Source: Agitococcus sp. (GTDB lineage: Bacteria; Pseudomonadota; Gammaproteobacteria; Pseudomonadales; Moraxellaceae). Taken from it: a DNA stretch of 64,000 nucleotides. Numbering within the stretch: the first letter of the stretch is position 1; the number at the start of each line of letters is the position of its first letter. The notes beneath the pieces are model-generated. The model searched no databases and was not told the DNA's origin. It worked only from the letters and a program-made list of their open reading frames with translations. The stretch is taken from contig JAUSLJ010000042.1 in assembly GCA_030646715.1 (NCBI GenBank), positions 124,001 through 188,000 of the forward strand, given 5' to 3'. This document shows positions 11,744 to 21,225 of the stretch, piece by piece. A program made the translations under genes and the position numbers.

Positions 11744-12322
11744 ATGAGTAAACGTGTACTAGTGATTTTAGGCCATCCTGCCAACGATAGTTTTTGTGCT
11801 GCCTTAGTCGATAATTATGTTGAAGGCGCGCGTGAAGCCAAAGCAGAGGTCAAGGTATTGCGACTCGGTGAGCTTGATTTCAATCCGATTCTCCAAGGTT
11901 ATAAAACCTCAGCCCCTTTAGAGCCGGATTTAGTCGCTGCCCAACAAGCAATTACTTGGTCAGAGCATATTGTTTTTGTCTATCCCATTTGGTGGGGAGC
12001 AATGCCTGCGTTGCTGAAAGGTTTTATTGACCGTACCTTTTTACCGAGTTTTGCCTTCAAGTATCGTGACAAATCAGCCTTGTGGGATAAATTACTGACG
12101 GGACGTAGTGCGCGATTATTGGTGACGATGGATTCACCGCCGTGGTATTTCAAATGGGTTAACCATATGCCCAATCATTATCAAATGAAAAAAACAATTT
12201 TAGAGTTTTGTGGCATTAAGCCCGTCCGTATCTCTAGTTTTGGTGCAGTGAAAGGTTCAAGCGCACAACAAAAAGCACAATGGTTAGCACAAGCGAAACA
12301 ATTAGGACGAAAGTTGAGTTAA
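11744..12322 (+). CDS. NAD(P)H-dependent flavodoxin-fold oxidoreductase
   Basis: VLVILGHPANDSFCAALVDNY; VFVYPIWWGAMPALLKGFIDRTF. Confidence 0.88.
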   Translation: MSKRVLVILGHPANDSFCAALVDNYVEGAREAKAEVKVLRLGELDFNPILQGYKTSAPLEPDLVAAQQAITWSEHIVFVYPIWWGAMPALLKGFIDRTFLPSFAFKYRDKSALWDKLLTGRSARLLVTMDSPPWYFKWVNHMPNHYQMKKTILEFCGIKPVRISSFGAVKGSSAQQKAQWLAQAKQLGRKLS

Positions 12323-12398
12323 TGTTTGCTCTTTTCAGCGTTGTCAGATTGTAGTATTTTAACATTTCGCGCCATAACAATAATGAGAGGAGCGCATC

Positions 12399-13403
12399 AT
12401 GTTTAAAGGTCTGTTTATTACAGGTTCTATGCTTGGAATGCTCGGCGATTTTGTGCACGAGCAAGGTATTAATATCCCCGAAGTCGATGAAGCGATTGTG
12501 CAATATGGCTCGCAAAGCCGTGTTTCTTTTCAGTTGTGGTCGGGTTTATTAGAAAAAATCTCGGTAGCTGTAGCAGACCCCGCTGTCGGTTTGGCGATAG
12601 GCAGTCGAGTGGTGCCGCGTCATGTTGGAGTTTTAGGCTATTTGGTATTGTCTTGCCAAAATCTAGGGGAGGCCTTAGCGCGTTTTGCCCGTTATCAGCG
12701 TTTAGTGTATGACGTAAACCCATTTAATGTTCGCGTTGATGAAAAAGGCATGGAGTTAAGCTGGGGCATTGAGTATGGTAAAACGGGTGCATTAGCCGAT
12801 GAAAGCTCTATTTCTGCCTTGTTTAGTTTCGTGCGAATTTTAACCAATCAACCTTTGTATCCTTCCTATGTCAGCTTCGTCAATCCCACACCGAGCAATC
12901 TGCAACATTACGAAGATTTTTTCCATTGTCCTGTTAAGTTTGAAGATGATGCGACGCGTGTTTGTTTTCCTTTTGAGTATTTAGGCGCACCGCTATTACA
13001 CAGTGATCCGACTTTATTGGATTTGTTGTCACAACAAGCAGAAACATTGTTGTTGGTATTACCTAAAGCGGATGCCTTTGAAGAAAAACTCCAACAAATG
13101 ATTGTTCAATGTTTACACGAAGGAGAGCCGACCTTACCTGCGGTGTCTGCTCATTTAGCATTATCAACCCGAACCTTACAACGGCGTTTGCAAGAGCGCG
13201 GTTTAGTATTTCAAGACATTTTAGAGCATACGCGTCGTGAATTAGCGTTACGTTATTTAGAAGATAAGAGTTTATCGTTGACGGACATCGCCTTGTTATT
13301 AGGCTATTCGGAGCAGAGTGCTTTTAATCGGGCGTTTAAACGCTGGTATGAGCAACCACCAAAATCGTACCGTAAACAGTTGTTATTAAAAAAGAAAAGT
13401 TAG
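12399..13403 (+). CDS. AraC family transcriptional regulator
   Basis: C-terminal AraC HTH (LALSTRTLQRRLQERGLVFQDILEHTRRELALRYLED...LLGYSEQSAFNRAFKRWY). Confidence 0.92.
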   Translation: MFKGLFITGSMLGMLGDFVHEQGINIPEVDEAIVQYGSQSRVSFQLWSGLLEKISVAVADPAVGLAIGSRVVPRHVGVLGYLVLSCQNLGEALARFARYQRLVYDVNPFNVRVDEKGMELSWGIEYGKTGALADESSISALFSFVRILTNQPLYPSYVSFVNPTPSNLQHYEDFFHCPVKFEDDATRVCFPFEYLGAPLLHSDPTLLDLLSQQAETLLLVLPKADAFEEKLQQMIVQCLHEGEPTLPAVSAHLALSTRTLQRRLQERGLVFQDILEHTRRELALRYLEDKSLSLTDIALLLGYSEQSAFNRAFKRWYEQPPKSYRKQLLLKKKS

Positions 13404-13451
13404 TACAGGTAGCCGAGGGCAATAGAAACATCCATGTCTCGGATTATTCGT

Positions 13452-13679
13452 TTAGCTATTGTCTGCTTTGACTGTGAAGCTATAACCACCGTCTTTAGTT
13501 TGGGTGAAAATAAACTGTTTTTTCTTCTTTTTGCCAGAGCGACCTAAAATCACTTGCTGTTTACCGTCTTCTTTTTCTTCTGAGGCCACCACATCGTCTT
13601 TTTCGGCGAGCATAATCACTAAATCAAATAAATCAGGGTGTTTGCATAACACTTCACGTAAGGTTTTTTTGGCACTCAT
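13452..13679 (-). CDS. Hypothetical small protein
   Basis: 75-aa ORF in an otherwise unoccupied interval; Lys-rich centre. Confidence 0.5.
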   Translation of the reverse strand: MSAKKTLREVLCKHPDLFDLVIMLAEKDDVVASEEKEDGKQQVILGRSGKKKKKQFIFTQTKDGGYSFTVKADNS

Positions 13680-13804
13680 GACATTCTCTCTTTAAAAGTC
13701 TTTGATAGTTTATACCTATCTACATCACCTAATTGTGACAAAAAAATGAAATTCACTGATATCACTGTTGCCACTGTTAACTTTAATAGTCTATTCACGC
13801 TTTA

Positions 13805-14908
13805 TTAGTTTGAGGGAGGATAGTTTTCGATAAGTTCTCGTTGTCGAAAGTGTAGTGCCGCCAGTTGACGAAGACTAATTGGGCGATAACCCTTGGCGCG
13901 ATTGGCCGAACCAATAGCAAATAACAACCGTTGTTTAGCAAAAATAATGCGAAATGCTGTCCATAAAGACGTATTTGGATCCCATGCTTGTATGGCTTCC
14001 GAACCTGCACCGTTGATTTCCATGATTTTAAAGTGCTGACCTTGACGCAATGCGAATAAATCAGCAAAGCGCACATCAAAACGACCAAAGTAAAAATGCG
14101 GCATATCACGCGCAATAGTATCAATGGCAGCCGTCAAAGCGGGACTGATATGTTGGCTGCCATCCCGATACAAACCACCCACGCGTGTGGAGCCGATGGT
14201 TGCCAAACGCACAACCTGTCCTTGGGCAGGAATGTCATCAATAGGATAGTTGCATTGGTGTTTTTGGGCGCGAAACAGCCGTTGCGCTCTCGGATTCCGT
14301 TGAATCAATTCGCCAACGTTGAGTTGACCATCGCCAACCACTTGCGGATAGTGACGTAAGGTTAAGCCAATAATTTGCCCGTGAGCTTCTTCGGGGTGAC
14401 GCGCATAAAAAATACCTGCTTCACCGTCATCAGATAAATACTCTTGCACAACAACCACTTCGTCCACAGGAAATACGCGTAAATAATCACTTAACTCTTG
14501 GATATTGGCGACTAAACGCACACCATAACCACATAAGCCTAAATCGGGCTTGGCAATCACTGGAAACACTAAACCTGCGGCTGCTATCTGTTGTTGTAGT
14601 TCGGCGATGGTATAGGCGATGTTGTTGCGGATGGCACAGTGTTTTGCTGTTGCCGCCTGTGCTACCAAGCCCATAGCCCGAAAATACTCCAACTTACCTT
14701 CACCCACTAAACCACCTGCCGTAATGTCGGGATTGGCGACCGAAGGCAGTGTCGCGCTACGATAACGTAATGCTAAGCCAAGCCATTGTAGCGTCAGTGG
14801 CACACAAATAAGCCACGTGGGTAAACGTTCTAAGACACTACGCGGGTGATGGGCAAGCTCATGGGACATAGACGACTCGTGACGGTTTTTTAATAATAAG
14901 GGCGGCAT
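13805..14908 (-). CDS. ATP-grasp family ligase-like protein
   Basis: VFPVIAKPDLGLCGYGVRLV; VVVQEYLSDDGEAGIFYARHPEE; KIMEINGAGSEAIQAWDP; overlaps the methyltransferase by 19 bp. Confidence 0.7.
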   Translation of the reverse strand: MPPLLLKNRHESSMSHELAHHPRSVLERLPTWLICVPLTLQWLGLALRYRSATLPSVANPDITAGGLVGEGKLEYFRAMGLVAQAATAKHCAIRNNIAYTIAELQQQIAAAGLVFPVIAKPDLGLCGYGVRLVANIQELSDYLRVFPVDEVVVVQEYLSDDGEAGIFYARHPEEAHGQIIGLTLRHYPQVVGDGQLNVGELIQRNPRAQRLFRAQKHQCNYPIDDIPAQGQVVRLATIGSTRVGGLYRDGSQHISPALTAAIDTIARDMPHFYFGRFDVRFADLFALRQGQHFKIMEINGAGSEAIQAWDPNTSLWTAFRIIFAKQRLLFAIGSANRAKGYRPISLRQLAALHFRQRELIENYPPSN

Positions 14909-15846
14909 TTACGGACACTCAAACCCACGACAGCAATACGTTCGGCTTGATGATAAACAGGGCGTGCCAACTCCTCGCTAAAAACATCGGGATCAATTTC
15001 TTCATAGTGCCAGTCAAAGTCCTCACTTTCGAGTAACGCCGACATTTCAGCCAGAAAACCATCATCCCCATCGACAATCGCTACACCCGTATAAAGCAAT
15101 AAACGACCATCAACGGCTAAATGCTCTAAGGCTTCGCTGGCGATACGAACGCTAAGCGCGCGCCCTAAGTTGTCACCACCGTGCCGATAAAGTCGGGAAA
15201 AATCATCATGTAAATACGGAGGATTGGCAATAATAAGGTCAAAAAGTGTGGACGTTTCAGTCATGACATCACTCAATACCAGTGTTGCCGCTTGTGCGTT
15301 ACTGTGAGAGTTGATGGCACTATAGCGCAGAGCAATAGGGCTAATATCGCTGAGTGTTAAAATAGATTGTGGGCAGTATTGAGCGGCCATCAAGCCACCC
15401 GCGCCACTACCGCAGCCAATATCCAAGATTCTAAGTGCATTTTTTGCGTCGTCATTCGCTAATTGCTGACGGACAAAATTGACAAAACGATAGGTGTCTG
15501 GGCCAAAAAAAACGGCATTTTCACCATCAGTCGGAAAAGCCGAGTGCAGAAATAAGCGATTGCCGATACTGGATACTCTCACCGTACTACGATGCAGCCT
15601 ATCGGTGGTTGTCAATATGTCGGCCTGTGTTAATAGCGACATGATATTGGTGGGTAATAGCGCGTCGGTAAACGGTAAATTCCAGCCAAAAATATCGCTC
15701 AAGGTTTTGGCTTCTTCACCTTGCCGTTTAGACCAAAGACGTTGATGCGTGACAGGTGTCGGCGTGATAAAACGATAGTTTTCATTGCTAAGCCATTCCA
15801 ATAAAGCCACCAAAGCTTGTTCTGATGCGGAGAGTTCGGCGAGCAT
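14890..15846 (-). CDS. Class I SAM-dependent methyltransferase
   Basis: LRILDIGCGSGAGGLMAAQ motif I; DLIIANPPYLHDD motif IV. Confidence 0.88.
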   Translation of the reverse strand: MLAELSASEQALVALLEWLSNENYRFITPTPVTHQRLWSKRQGEEAKTLSDIFGWNLPFTDALLPTNIMSLLTQADILTTTDRLHRSTVRVSSIGNRLFLHSAFPTDGENAVFFGPDTYRFVNFVRQQLANDDAKNALRILDIGCGSGAGGLMAAQYCPQSILTLSDISPIALRYSAINSHSNAQAATLVLSDVMTETSTLFDLIIANPPYLHDDFSRLYRHGGDNLGRALSVRIASEALEHLAVDGRLLLYTGVAIVDGDDGFLAEMSALLESEDFDWHYEEIDPDVFSEELARPVYHQAERIAVVGLSVRKCRPYY

Positions 15847-16743
15847 TTAGTCGGTTTCCGTAGTGAAATGGGCGGATAATTCGTGAGCATAACGATCAAA
15901 ACAGTCTAGGCCGCAGCGCAAGCGCATTAATGCACCTTCGGCAATTAACGGTGCACAGCTGGGATTATCTTCAACCATCGGTTTAATCACTTCATCAAGC
16001 CAAGCGCGAGCATGAATAACATCCAGTGCCGCGTGTAAATCAAAATAGGCGTAAGTATGAGGATCAAAACCCAAACGCGTCATCCCTGCGGCTACTTTTG
16101 CGGCTCTAGTTGGTGCGGTCAGTTCTATCACACCAAGCGCGCCAATAGATTGATAAGCATAACGCCGATTCAACGCCAAACCGACCATGGTATTGTTGAG
16201 TGCCAATGCTTGCCAAACGGTGCTATTGATATCGGGCTTTAAATCCAATAGTTGCACCATGCGCTCCAGCAACAATCCGTGCATTGCGCCTTTTTTGCCA
16301 CGCCCCATTTCATCCCAATAATTACGCGCACATTCGAGTTTGGCGCGAACGGGAAGTTTGACTTGGGTGTAGGCGACTAAGTCATCAAAGCCTGCTTCAC
16401 CTGCGACTTCTTGGGTCAAAAACCAGCACATTTGTTCGTGCGTCGCTGTTGTCGCCAGCCAGTCAAATAACGGGTGATGTTGACCAAAGCCATTAACTTG
16501 TAAGGATTCAAACCAAGCGATAAAGGCCGTAGCATCGGTAATAGTTTGGACGATGTGTGGCGCAATATCTTGGCGTAATTGTTCTAAAAACTGCCCTTCG
16601 AGCAACTTAAATTCATATTCGCGCGCTAAGTCATTTTGCCAATTTGTTGTGAGCATAGCGGGTAAAAGACGCTGACTGTTAAAGTGAGCGAGAGTGAGAT
16701 GTAATTGCTCTGGCTTCATAGTGGTCATGCGTTTGATGTCCAA
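15847..16743 (-). CDS. Heme-oxygenase-like iron-containing redox enzyme (HDO-type)
   Basis: E/H-rich helical pattern: FLTQEVAGEAGFDDLVAY...ARNYWDEMGRGKKGAMHGLLLERM...YFDLHAALDVIHARAWLDEVI. Confidence 0.7.
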   Translation of the reverse strand: MDIKRMTTMKPEQLHLTLAHFNSQRLLPAMLTTNWQNDLAREYEFKLLEGQFLEQLRQDIAPHIVQTITDATAFIAWFESLQVNGFGQHHPLFDWLATTATHEQMCWFLTQEVAGEAGFDDLVAYTQVKLPVRAKLECARNYWDEMGRGKKGAMHGLLLERMVQLLDLKPDINSTVWQALALNNTMVGLALNRRYAYQSIGALGVIELTAPTRAAKVAAGMTRLGFDPHTYAYFDLHAALDVIHARAWLDEVIKPMVEDNPSCAPLIAEGALMRLRCGLDCFDRYAHELSAHFTTETD

Positions 16744-16816
16744 AAAACAATATTGGGATGAAAGAGCGAGCTTGTCTGTGCGCCAACGAACACGGATGAA
16801 TTATGCGCGGTATTGA

Positions 16817-17740
16817 TTATTGTCGTGTTGTCGCTTCGTACAAACCAACAAACTGCTCGCGTAACCAACGATTGGCAGGATCGTTATCGACATTATGATG
16901 CCAATATAAATGCACATCTAACGGTTGTGTTGGCATTGGAAAAGCAAAAATACGGTTCTGAAATTGAGCATTGGCAACACGGGCATATTGTTCGGGCATG
17001 GTGAGCAATAAATCCGACTGACTTACCACCCGACAGGCGGCAAAATAATGTTGGCAGCGTAAGGCAATGTGACGATGTTGGCCTGCACGATGTAATTCAA
17101 AGTCCTCTAGTCCTAAGCCTTTACGTCGTGACGACACCAATACATGGCGTTGACTCAGATAGTTTTTCATATCCAATTCATTTTGAATATGAGGATGATT
17201 GTCACGCACCAGCACAATTAAACGGTCTTGAAAAATACGTTGTTGGCGAATGTTATTACTGACGGCCAAGGGTACATCTAAGGCTAAATCGAGCGTACCT
17301 GCGGTCAGTTCGGCTTCAATATCACGGCGGTCAGTACGAATGCTGGCAATGTCTAGCGACGGCGCGGCATCTTGCAATCGTTGAATAAGGGCGGGCAGGG
17401 CAATGGCCTCAAAGACATCACGCAAACCAATGGCAAAACTGCGTTCGGTCAGGCGTGGGTCAAATTGCTGATGTTCAGAGACACTTAATTCCAGTGTTTG
17501 TAAAGCTTGGCGAATGGGTGTGATGATATTACGCGTCAACGGCGTGGCAACCATGTTCGCGCCTTGACGGACAAATAACGGGTCTTTTAATAAATCGCGT
17601 AAACGACCGAGTGCGTGGCTGACGGCAGGTTGCGTTAAGTTGAGTTTTTGACTGGCGCGAGTAATATTGCCTTCGCTGTAAATGGTTTCTAGTACCACGA
17701 ACAGATTTAAGTCCATACGGCTAATATGCATAATATTCAT
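16817..17740 (-). CDS. LysR family transcriptional regulator
   Basis: MDLNLFVVLETIYSEGNITRASQKLNLTQPAVSHALGRLRDLLKDPLFVR. Confidence 0.93.
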   Translation of the reverse strand: MNIMHISRMDLNLFVVLETIYSEGNITRASQKLNLTQPAVSHALGRLRDLLKDPLFVRQGANMVATPLTRNIITPIRQALQTLELSVSEHQQFDPRLTERSFAIGLRDVFEAIALPALIQRLQDAAPSLDIASIRTDRRDIEAELTAGTLDLALDVPLAVSNNIRQQRIFQDRLIVLVRDNHPHIQNELDMKNYLSQRHVLVSSRRKGLGLEDFELHRAGQHRHIALRCQHYFAACRVVSQSDLLLTMPEQYARVANAQFQNRIFAFPMPTQPLDVHLYWHHNVDNDPANRWLREQFVGLYEATTRQ

Positions 17741-17828
17741 AATCCACGATGCAAACTATTCATTTGCTGGATTGTATGGCGAGGATTAAGCTCCATGCAA
17801 CTTCTTCATACGCACCGAGTACCTGCTC

Positions 17829-19049
17829 ATGGAATTCGCCTACTCCGCCAAAGCGCAAGACTACATCACCCGTTTACAAGCTTTTATGGCACAGGAAGTC
17901 TATCCTGCCGAAAAAGCCTATTACGGCGGTTTTAGCCATAGCCCTGACCATACGAAATGGCAACAACCTGAAATCATGGAATCGCTAAAAGCGAAAGCGA
18001 AAGCGGCAGGTTTATGGAATTTGTTTTCGCCTCATGCCGAACACGGATTAAACAACGCTGACTATGCGCCCTTAGCGGAGATTACGGGTCGTTCTTTTAT
18101 TGCCCCAGAAGTCTTTAATTGCAACGCGCCTGATACGGGCAATATGGAAGTGCTGATTAAATACGGCTCTCCCGAACAACAAAAACAGTGGTTAGAGCCA
18201 TTATTAGCAGGTGAAGTTCGCTCAGCATTTTGTATGACTGAACCCGATGTGGCCTCCAGCGATGCCACGAATATGCAAGCCACCGCCATTGTTGAAGGTG
18301 ATGAAGTGGTGCTGAATGGCCGTAAATGGTGGAGTTCAGGCATTGGCCATCCGCACTGTAAAGTGGTTATTTTTATGGGTTTAACCGACCCAACAGCAGA
18401 AAAGCATCGTCAACATTCGATGGTCTTAGTGCCGATGGATGCTGTCGGGGTAAAAATCGAACGGATGTTACCTGTGTTTGGCGTTTATGATGAACCCTTT
18501 GGTCATGGTGAAGTGACGTTTACTAATGTCCGTTTGCCTGTGAGTAGCATTATTGCAGGGGCAGGGCGTGGTTTTGAAATTGCCCAAGGCCGTTTAGGGC
18601 CGGGTCGGATTCATCACTGTATGCGTGCCATTGGTGCGTCTGAACGGGCGTTAGAGTTATTGTGCCAACGTGCCATGACACGGGTGGCATTTGGCAAACC
18701 CTTAGCTAAACTAGGTGGCAATGCCGATATTGTTGCCAATTGTCGGATGGCGATTGAACAGGCGCGGTTGTTGACCTTAAAAGCAGCGTGGATGATGGAT
18801 ACTGTTGGTGTGAAAGGGGCAATGAGCGAAATTTCACAGATTAAAGTGATTGCCCCGAATGTTGCCCAGCAAGTCATTGATGCTGCGATCCAAATTCATG
18901 GTGCGGCAGGTTTGTCGGATGATTTCCCATTAACGGCATTATTTGCCTATGCGCGGGTGTTACGTTTGGCTGATGGGCCTGATGAAGTACATCGTGGGTT
19001 GATTGCGAAGTTGGAATATAAAAAGCAGTTGGCGAAGTTAACCACTTAA
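17829..19049 (+). CDS. Acyl-CoA dehydrogenase (ACAD10/11-like)
   Basis: [53 protein letters not shown]. Confidence 0.93.
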   Translation: MEFAYSAKAQDYITRLQAFMAQEVYPAEKAYYGGFSHSPDHTKWQQPEIMESLKAKAKAAGLWNLFSPHAEHGLNNADYAPLAEITGRSFIAPEVFNCNAPDTGNMEVLIKYGSPEQQKQWLEPLLAGEVRSAFCMTEPDVASSDATNMQATAIVEGDEVVLNGRKWWSSGIGHPHCKVVIFMGLTDPTAEKHRQHSMVLVPMDAVGVKIERMLPVFGVYDEPFGHGEVTFTNVRLPVSSIIAGAGRGFEIAQGRLGPGRIHHCMRAIGASERALELLCQRAMTRVAFGKPLAKLGGNADIVANCRMAIEQARLLTLKAAWMMDTVGVKGAMSEISQIKVIAPNVAQQVIDAAIQIHGAAGLSDDFPLTALFAYARVLRLADGPDEVHRGLIAKLEYKKQLAKLTT

Positions 19050-19086
19050 CTATTAATGATATAGCGAGTGTGGTTCGCTTTGCCGT

Positions 19087-19190
19087 TGCCTGCCGCAGGC
19101 CTTACTTTTGTTTCGACAAAAGTAAGCAAAACCATTTGTGACGCAAAACTCGGCATCCATGCCTCAAACAGTTGCGTCACAGCATCCCTG
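19087..19190 (+). repeat. Multi-hairpin dispersed repeat family A, copy 1
   Basis: GCCTGCCGCAGGC; CTTACTTTTGTttcgACAAAAGTAAG; GTGACGCAA...TTGCGTCAC; shared with copies at 20368, 22027 and 43417. Confidence 0.9.
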
Positions 19191-19280
19191 CAAAGGCAAA
19201 AAACAAAAGCATAAAATCGTTATAAATATCTACTCTCAGCGTGTACAAGTGTTGAGGGGAAGGCTAACAATAAAAGGATA

Positions 19281-20354
19281 ATGATGGAAAACTTTCTCGA
19301 TAAAGCAGGTTCAGTCCGCAATGGCGAAGAATTAGATCTTGCCCGCATTGATGCTTTTTTGAAAACGCATATTCCCCATTTAGACGGTGAGCCAAGCCTT
19401 GAGCAATTTGCAGGTGGCGCGTCGAATCTGACCTATTTACTGCGTTATCCAGAACGTGATGTTATTTTGCGGCGGCCACCGTTTGGTCATAAAGCCAAAT
19501 CTGCCCATGATATGTTGCGCGAAGCCCATATCATGACCGCTTTGAAACCTGTTTATCATTATGTGCCAACGGTGTTAGCGACTTGCCATGATTCTGAGGT
19601 AATGGATGCCGATTTTTATGTGATGGAACGCATTAACGGCATTATTCCTCGTCAAAACTTACCTAAAGGCCTACAACTTTCGCCCGAAGATACCCGTCAA
19701 TTGTGTTTGAATGTCATTGATAAAATGATTGATTTACATCAAGTCGATTATCAGGCCGCAGGTTTAGCTAATATGGGTAAAGGTGAAGGTTACGTTAAAC
19801 GGCAAATCGAAGGTTGGAGTGACCGTTTTCGTAAATCCCATACACCCGATGTCAGTAGTTTTGAAGCGGTGATGACATGGCTACACGCCAAAATGCCTGC
19901 TCACGATGTCGCGACTTGTTTTATTCATAATGATTTTAGGTTTGATAATGTCGTGCTGAATGCCAACAATCCCTTAGAAGTTATTGGAGTCTTAGATTGG
20001 GAAATGGCGACGTTGGGCGATCCGTTAATGGATTTAGGCAATACCTTAGCCTATTGGGTGCAAGCGGATGATGATGCCACCTTTCAAATGATGCGCCGTC
20101 AACCAACACATTTAGCAGGTATGTTAACGCGTCAAGAAGTGATTGCCTATTATGGTGAAAAAACGGGTTATAAAGTCGATAACTTTGATTTTTATACCAT
20201 TTATGGCTTGTTTCGCTTAGCCGTGATTATTCAGCAGATTTATTACCGTTTTTATCATGGTCAAAGCAAAAATCCCCAATTTGCGGTCTTTGGCAACATG
20301 GCTAATTATTTAGAACAGCGTTGTTTGGGATTAATTGCCCAATCCAGTTTGTGA
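19281..20354 (+). CDS. Phosphotransferase (APH-like kinase) family protein
   Basis: LEQFAGGASNLTYLLR; CFIHNDFRFDNVVLN; VIGVLDWEMATLGDPLMDLG. Confidence 0.92.
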   Translation: MMENFLDKAGSVRNGEELDLARIDAFLKTHIPHLDGEPSLEQFAGGASNLTYLLRYPERDVILRRPPFGHKAKSAHDMLREAHIMTALKPVYHYVPTVLATCHDSEVMDADFYVMERINGIIPRQNLPKGLQLSPEDTRQLCLNVIDKMIDLHQVDYQAAGLANMGKGEGYVKRQIEGWSDRFRKSHTPDVSSFEAVMTWLHAKMPAHDVATCFIHNDFRFDNVVLNANNPLEVIGVLDWEMATLGDPLMDLGNTLAYWVQADDDATFQMMRRQPTHLAGMLTRQEVIAYYGEKTGYKVDNFDFYTIYGLFRLAVIIQQIYYRFYHGQSKNPQFAVFGNMANYLEQRCLGLIAQSSL

Positions 20355-20367
20355 GTTTTGGTATTTT

Positions 20368-20470
20368 AGGGATGATGTGATGTAACTGTTTGAGGCAGGA
20401 TGCCGAGTTTTGCATCACAAAATGGTTTTGCTTACTTTTGTCGTAACAAAAGTAAGGCCTGCGGCCGGCA
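20368..20470 (-). repeat. Multi-hairpin dispersed repeat family A, copy 2 (inverted)
   Basis: Reverse complement TGCCGGCCGCAGGCCTTACTTTTGTTACGACAAAAGTAAGCAAAACCATTTTGTGATGCAAAACTCGGCATCC... Confidence 0.9.
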
Positions 20471-20519
20471 CAGAAATCGTTCTTAAATATGGCATTAGCC
20501 ATTATTGAGTTGAGTAAAT

Positions 20520-21221
20520 ATGGCTTCAATTTATCTTGTTCGTCATGGTCAAGCGAGTTTTGGTGCAGACGATTATGACCAATTATCGTCACGCGGCGAA
20601 GAACAAGCAGCATTACTAGGACAGTGGATAAAACACTGTCATCTACCGATCAATAAAGTCTATATGGGCGAAGCCAAACGCCATTTACAAACGGCACAAC
20701 ATTGCTTAGCCGTTGCCGATGATTTATCCGCGACGGTATGGCAGTCGTTAAGTGGTTTTAATGAATTTGACCATGAAGAAATTCTCGCTCGTTATCGCCC
20801 CGATTTAACCGACAAAGCCTCAATGGCGCAATTATTAGCCGCCAGCCCTAATCCGCGTAAAGCCTTTCAGCAATTTTTTAGTGAAGCGATTCAGCGTTGG
20901 TTAAGCGGTCAATATGACGAGGAATACACGGAAACATGGTCGCAATTCTGTCAACGTAGCCGCGATGCCTTAGCACAAGTGATGCGTGAGGCAGGCACAG
21001 CGCGTGATATTTGGGTATTTACCTCGGGCGGCACGATTAGCGCGATTTTGCAGACTATTTTAGGTATTTGTAATGACAAAATTTTTGACCTTAATTGGAC
21101 GCTAGTGAATAGCGGCGTGACCAAAATTTTGTATAGCGGCGAACGTATCAGTACCAGTTACATCAACAGTCAGGCGCATTTAGAACAGTATCAACGCGCT
21201 GAACTGATTACCTATCGTTAA
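20520..21221 (+). CDS. Histidine phosphatase family protein
   Basis: IYLVRHGQASFGADDYDQLSSRGEEQAALLG. Confidence 0.92.
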   Translation: MASIYLVRHGQASFGADDYDQLSSRGEEQAALLGQWIKHCHLPINKVYMGEAKRHLQTAQHCLAVADDLSATVWQSLSGFNEFDHEEILARYRPDLTDKASMAQLLAASPNPRKAFQQFFSEAIQRWLSGQYDEEYTETWSQFCQRSRDALAQVMREAGTARDIWVFTSGGTISAILQTILGICNDKIFDLNWTLVNSGVTKILYSGERISTSYINSQAHLEQYQRAELITYR

Positions 21222-21225
21222 CAGG

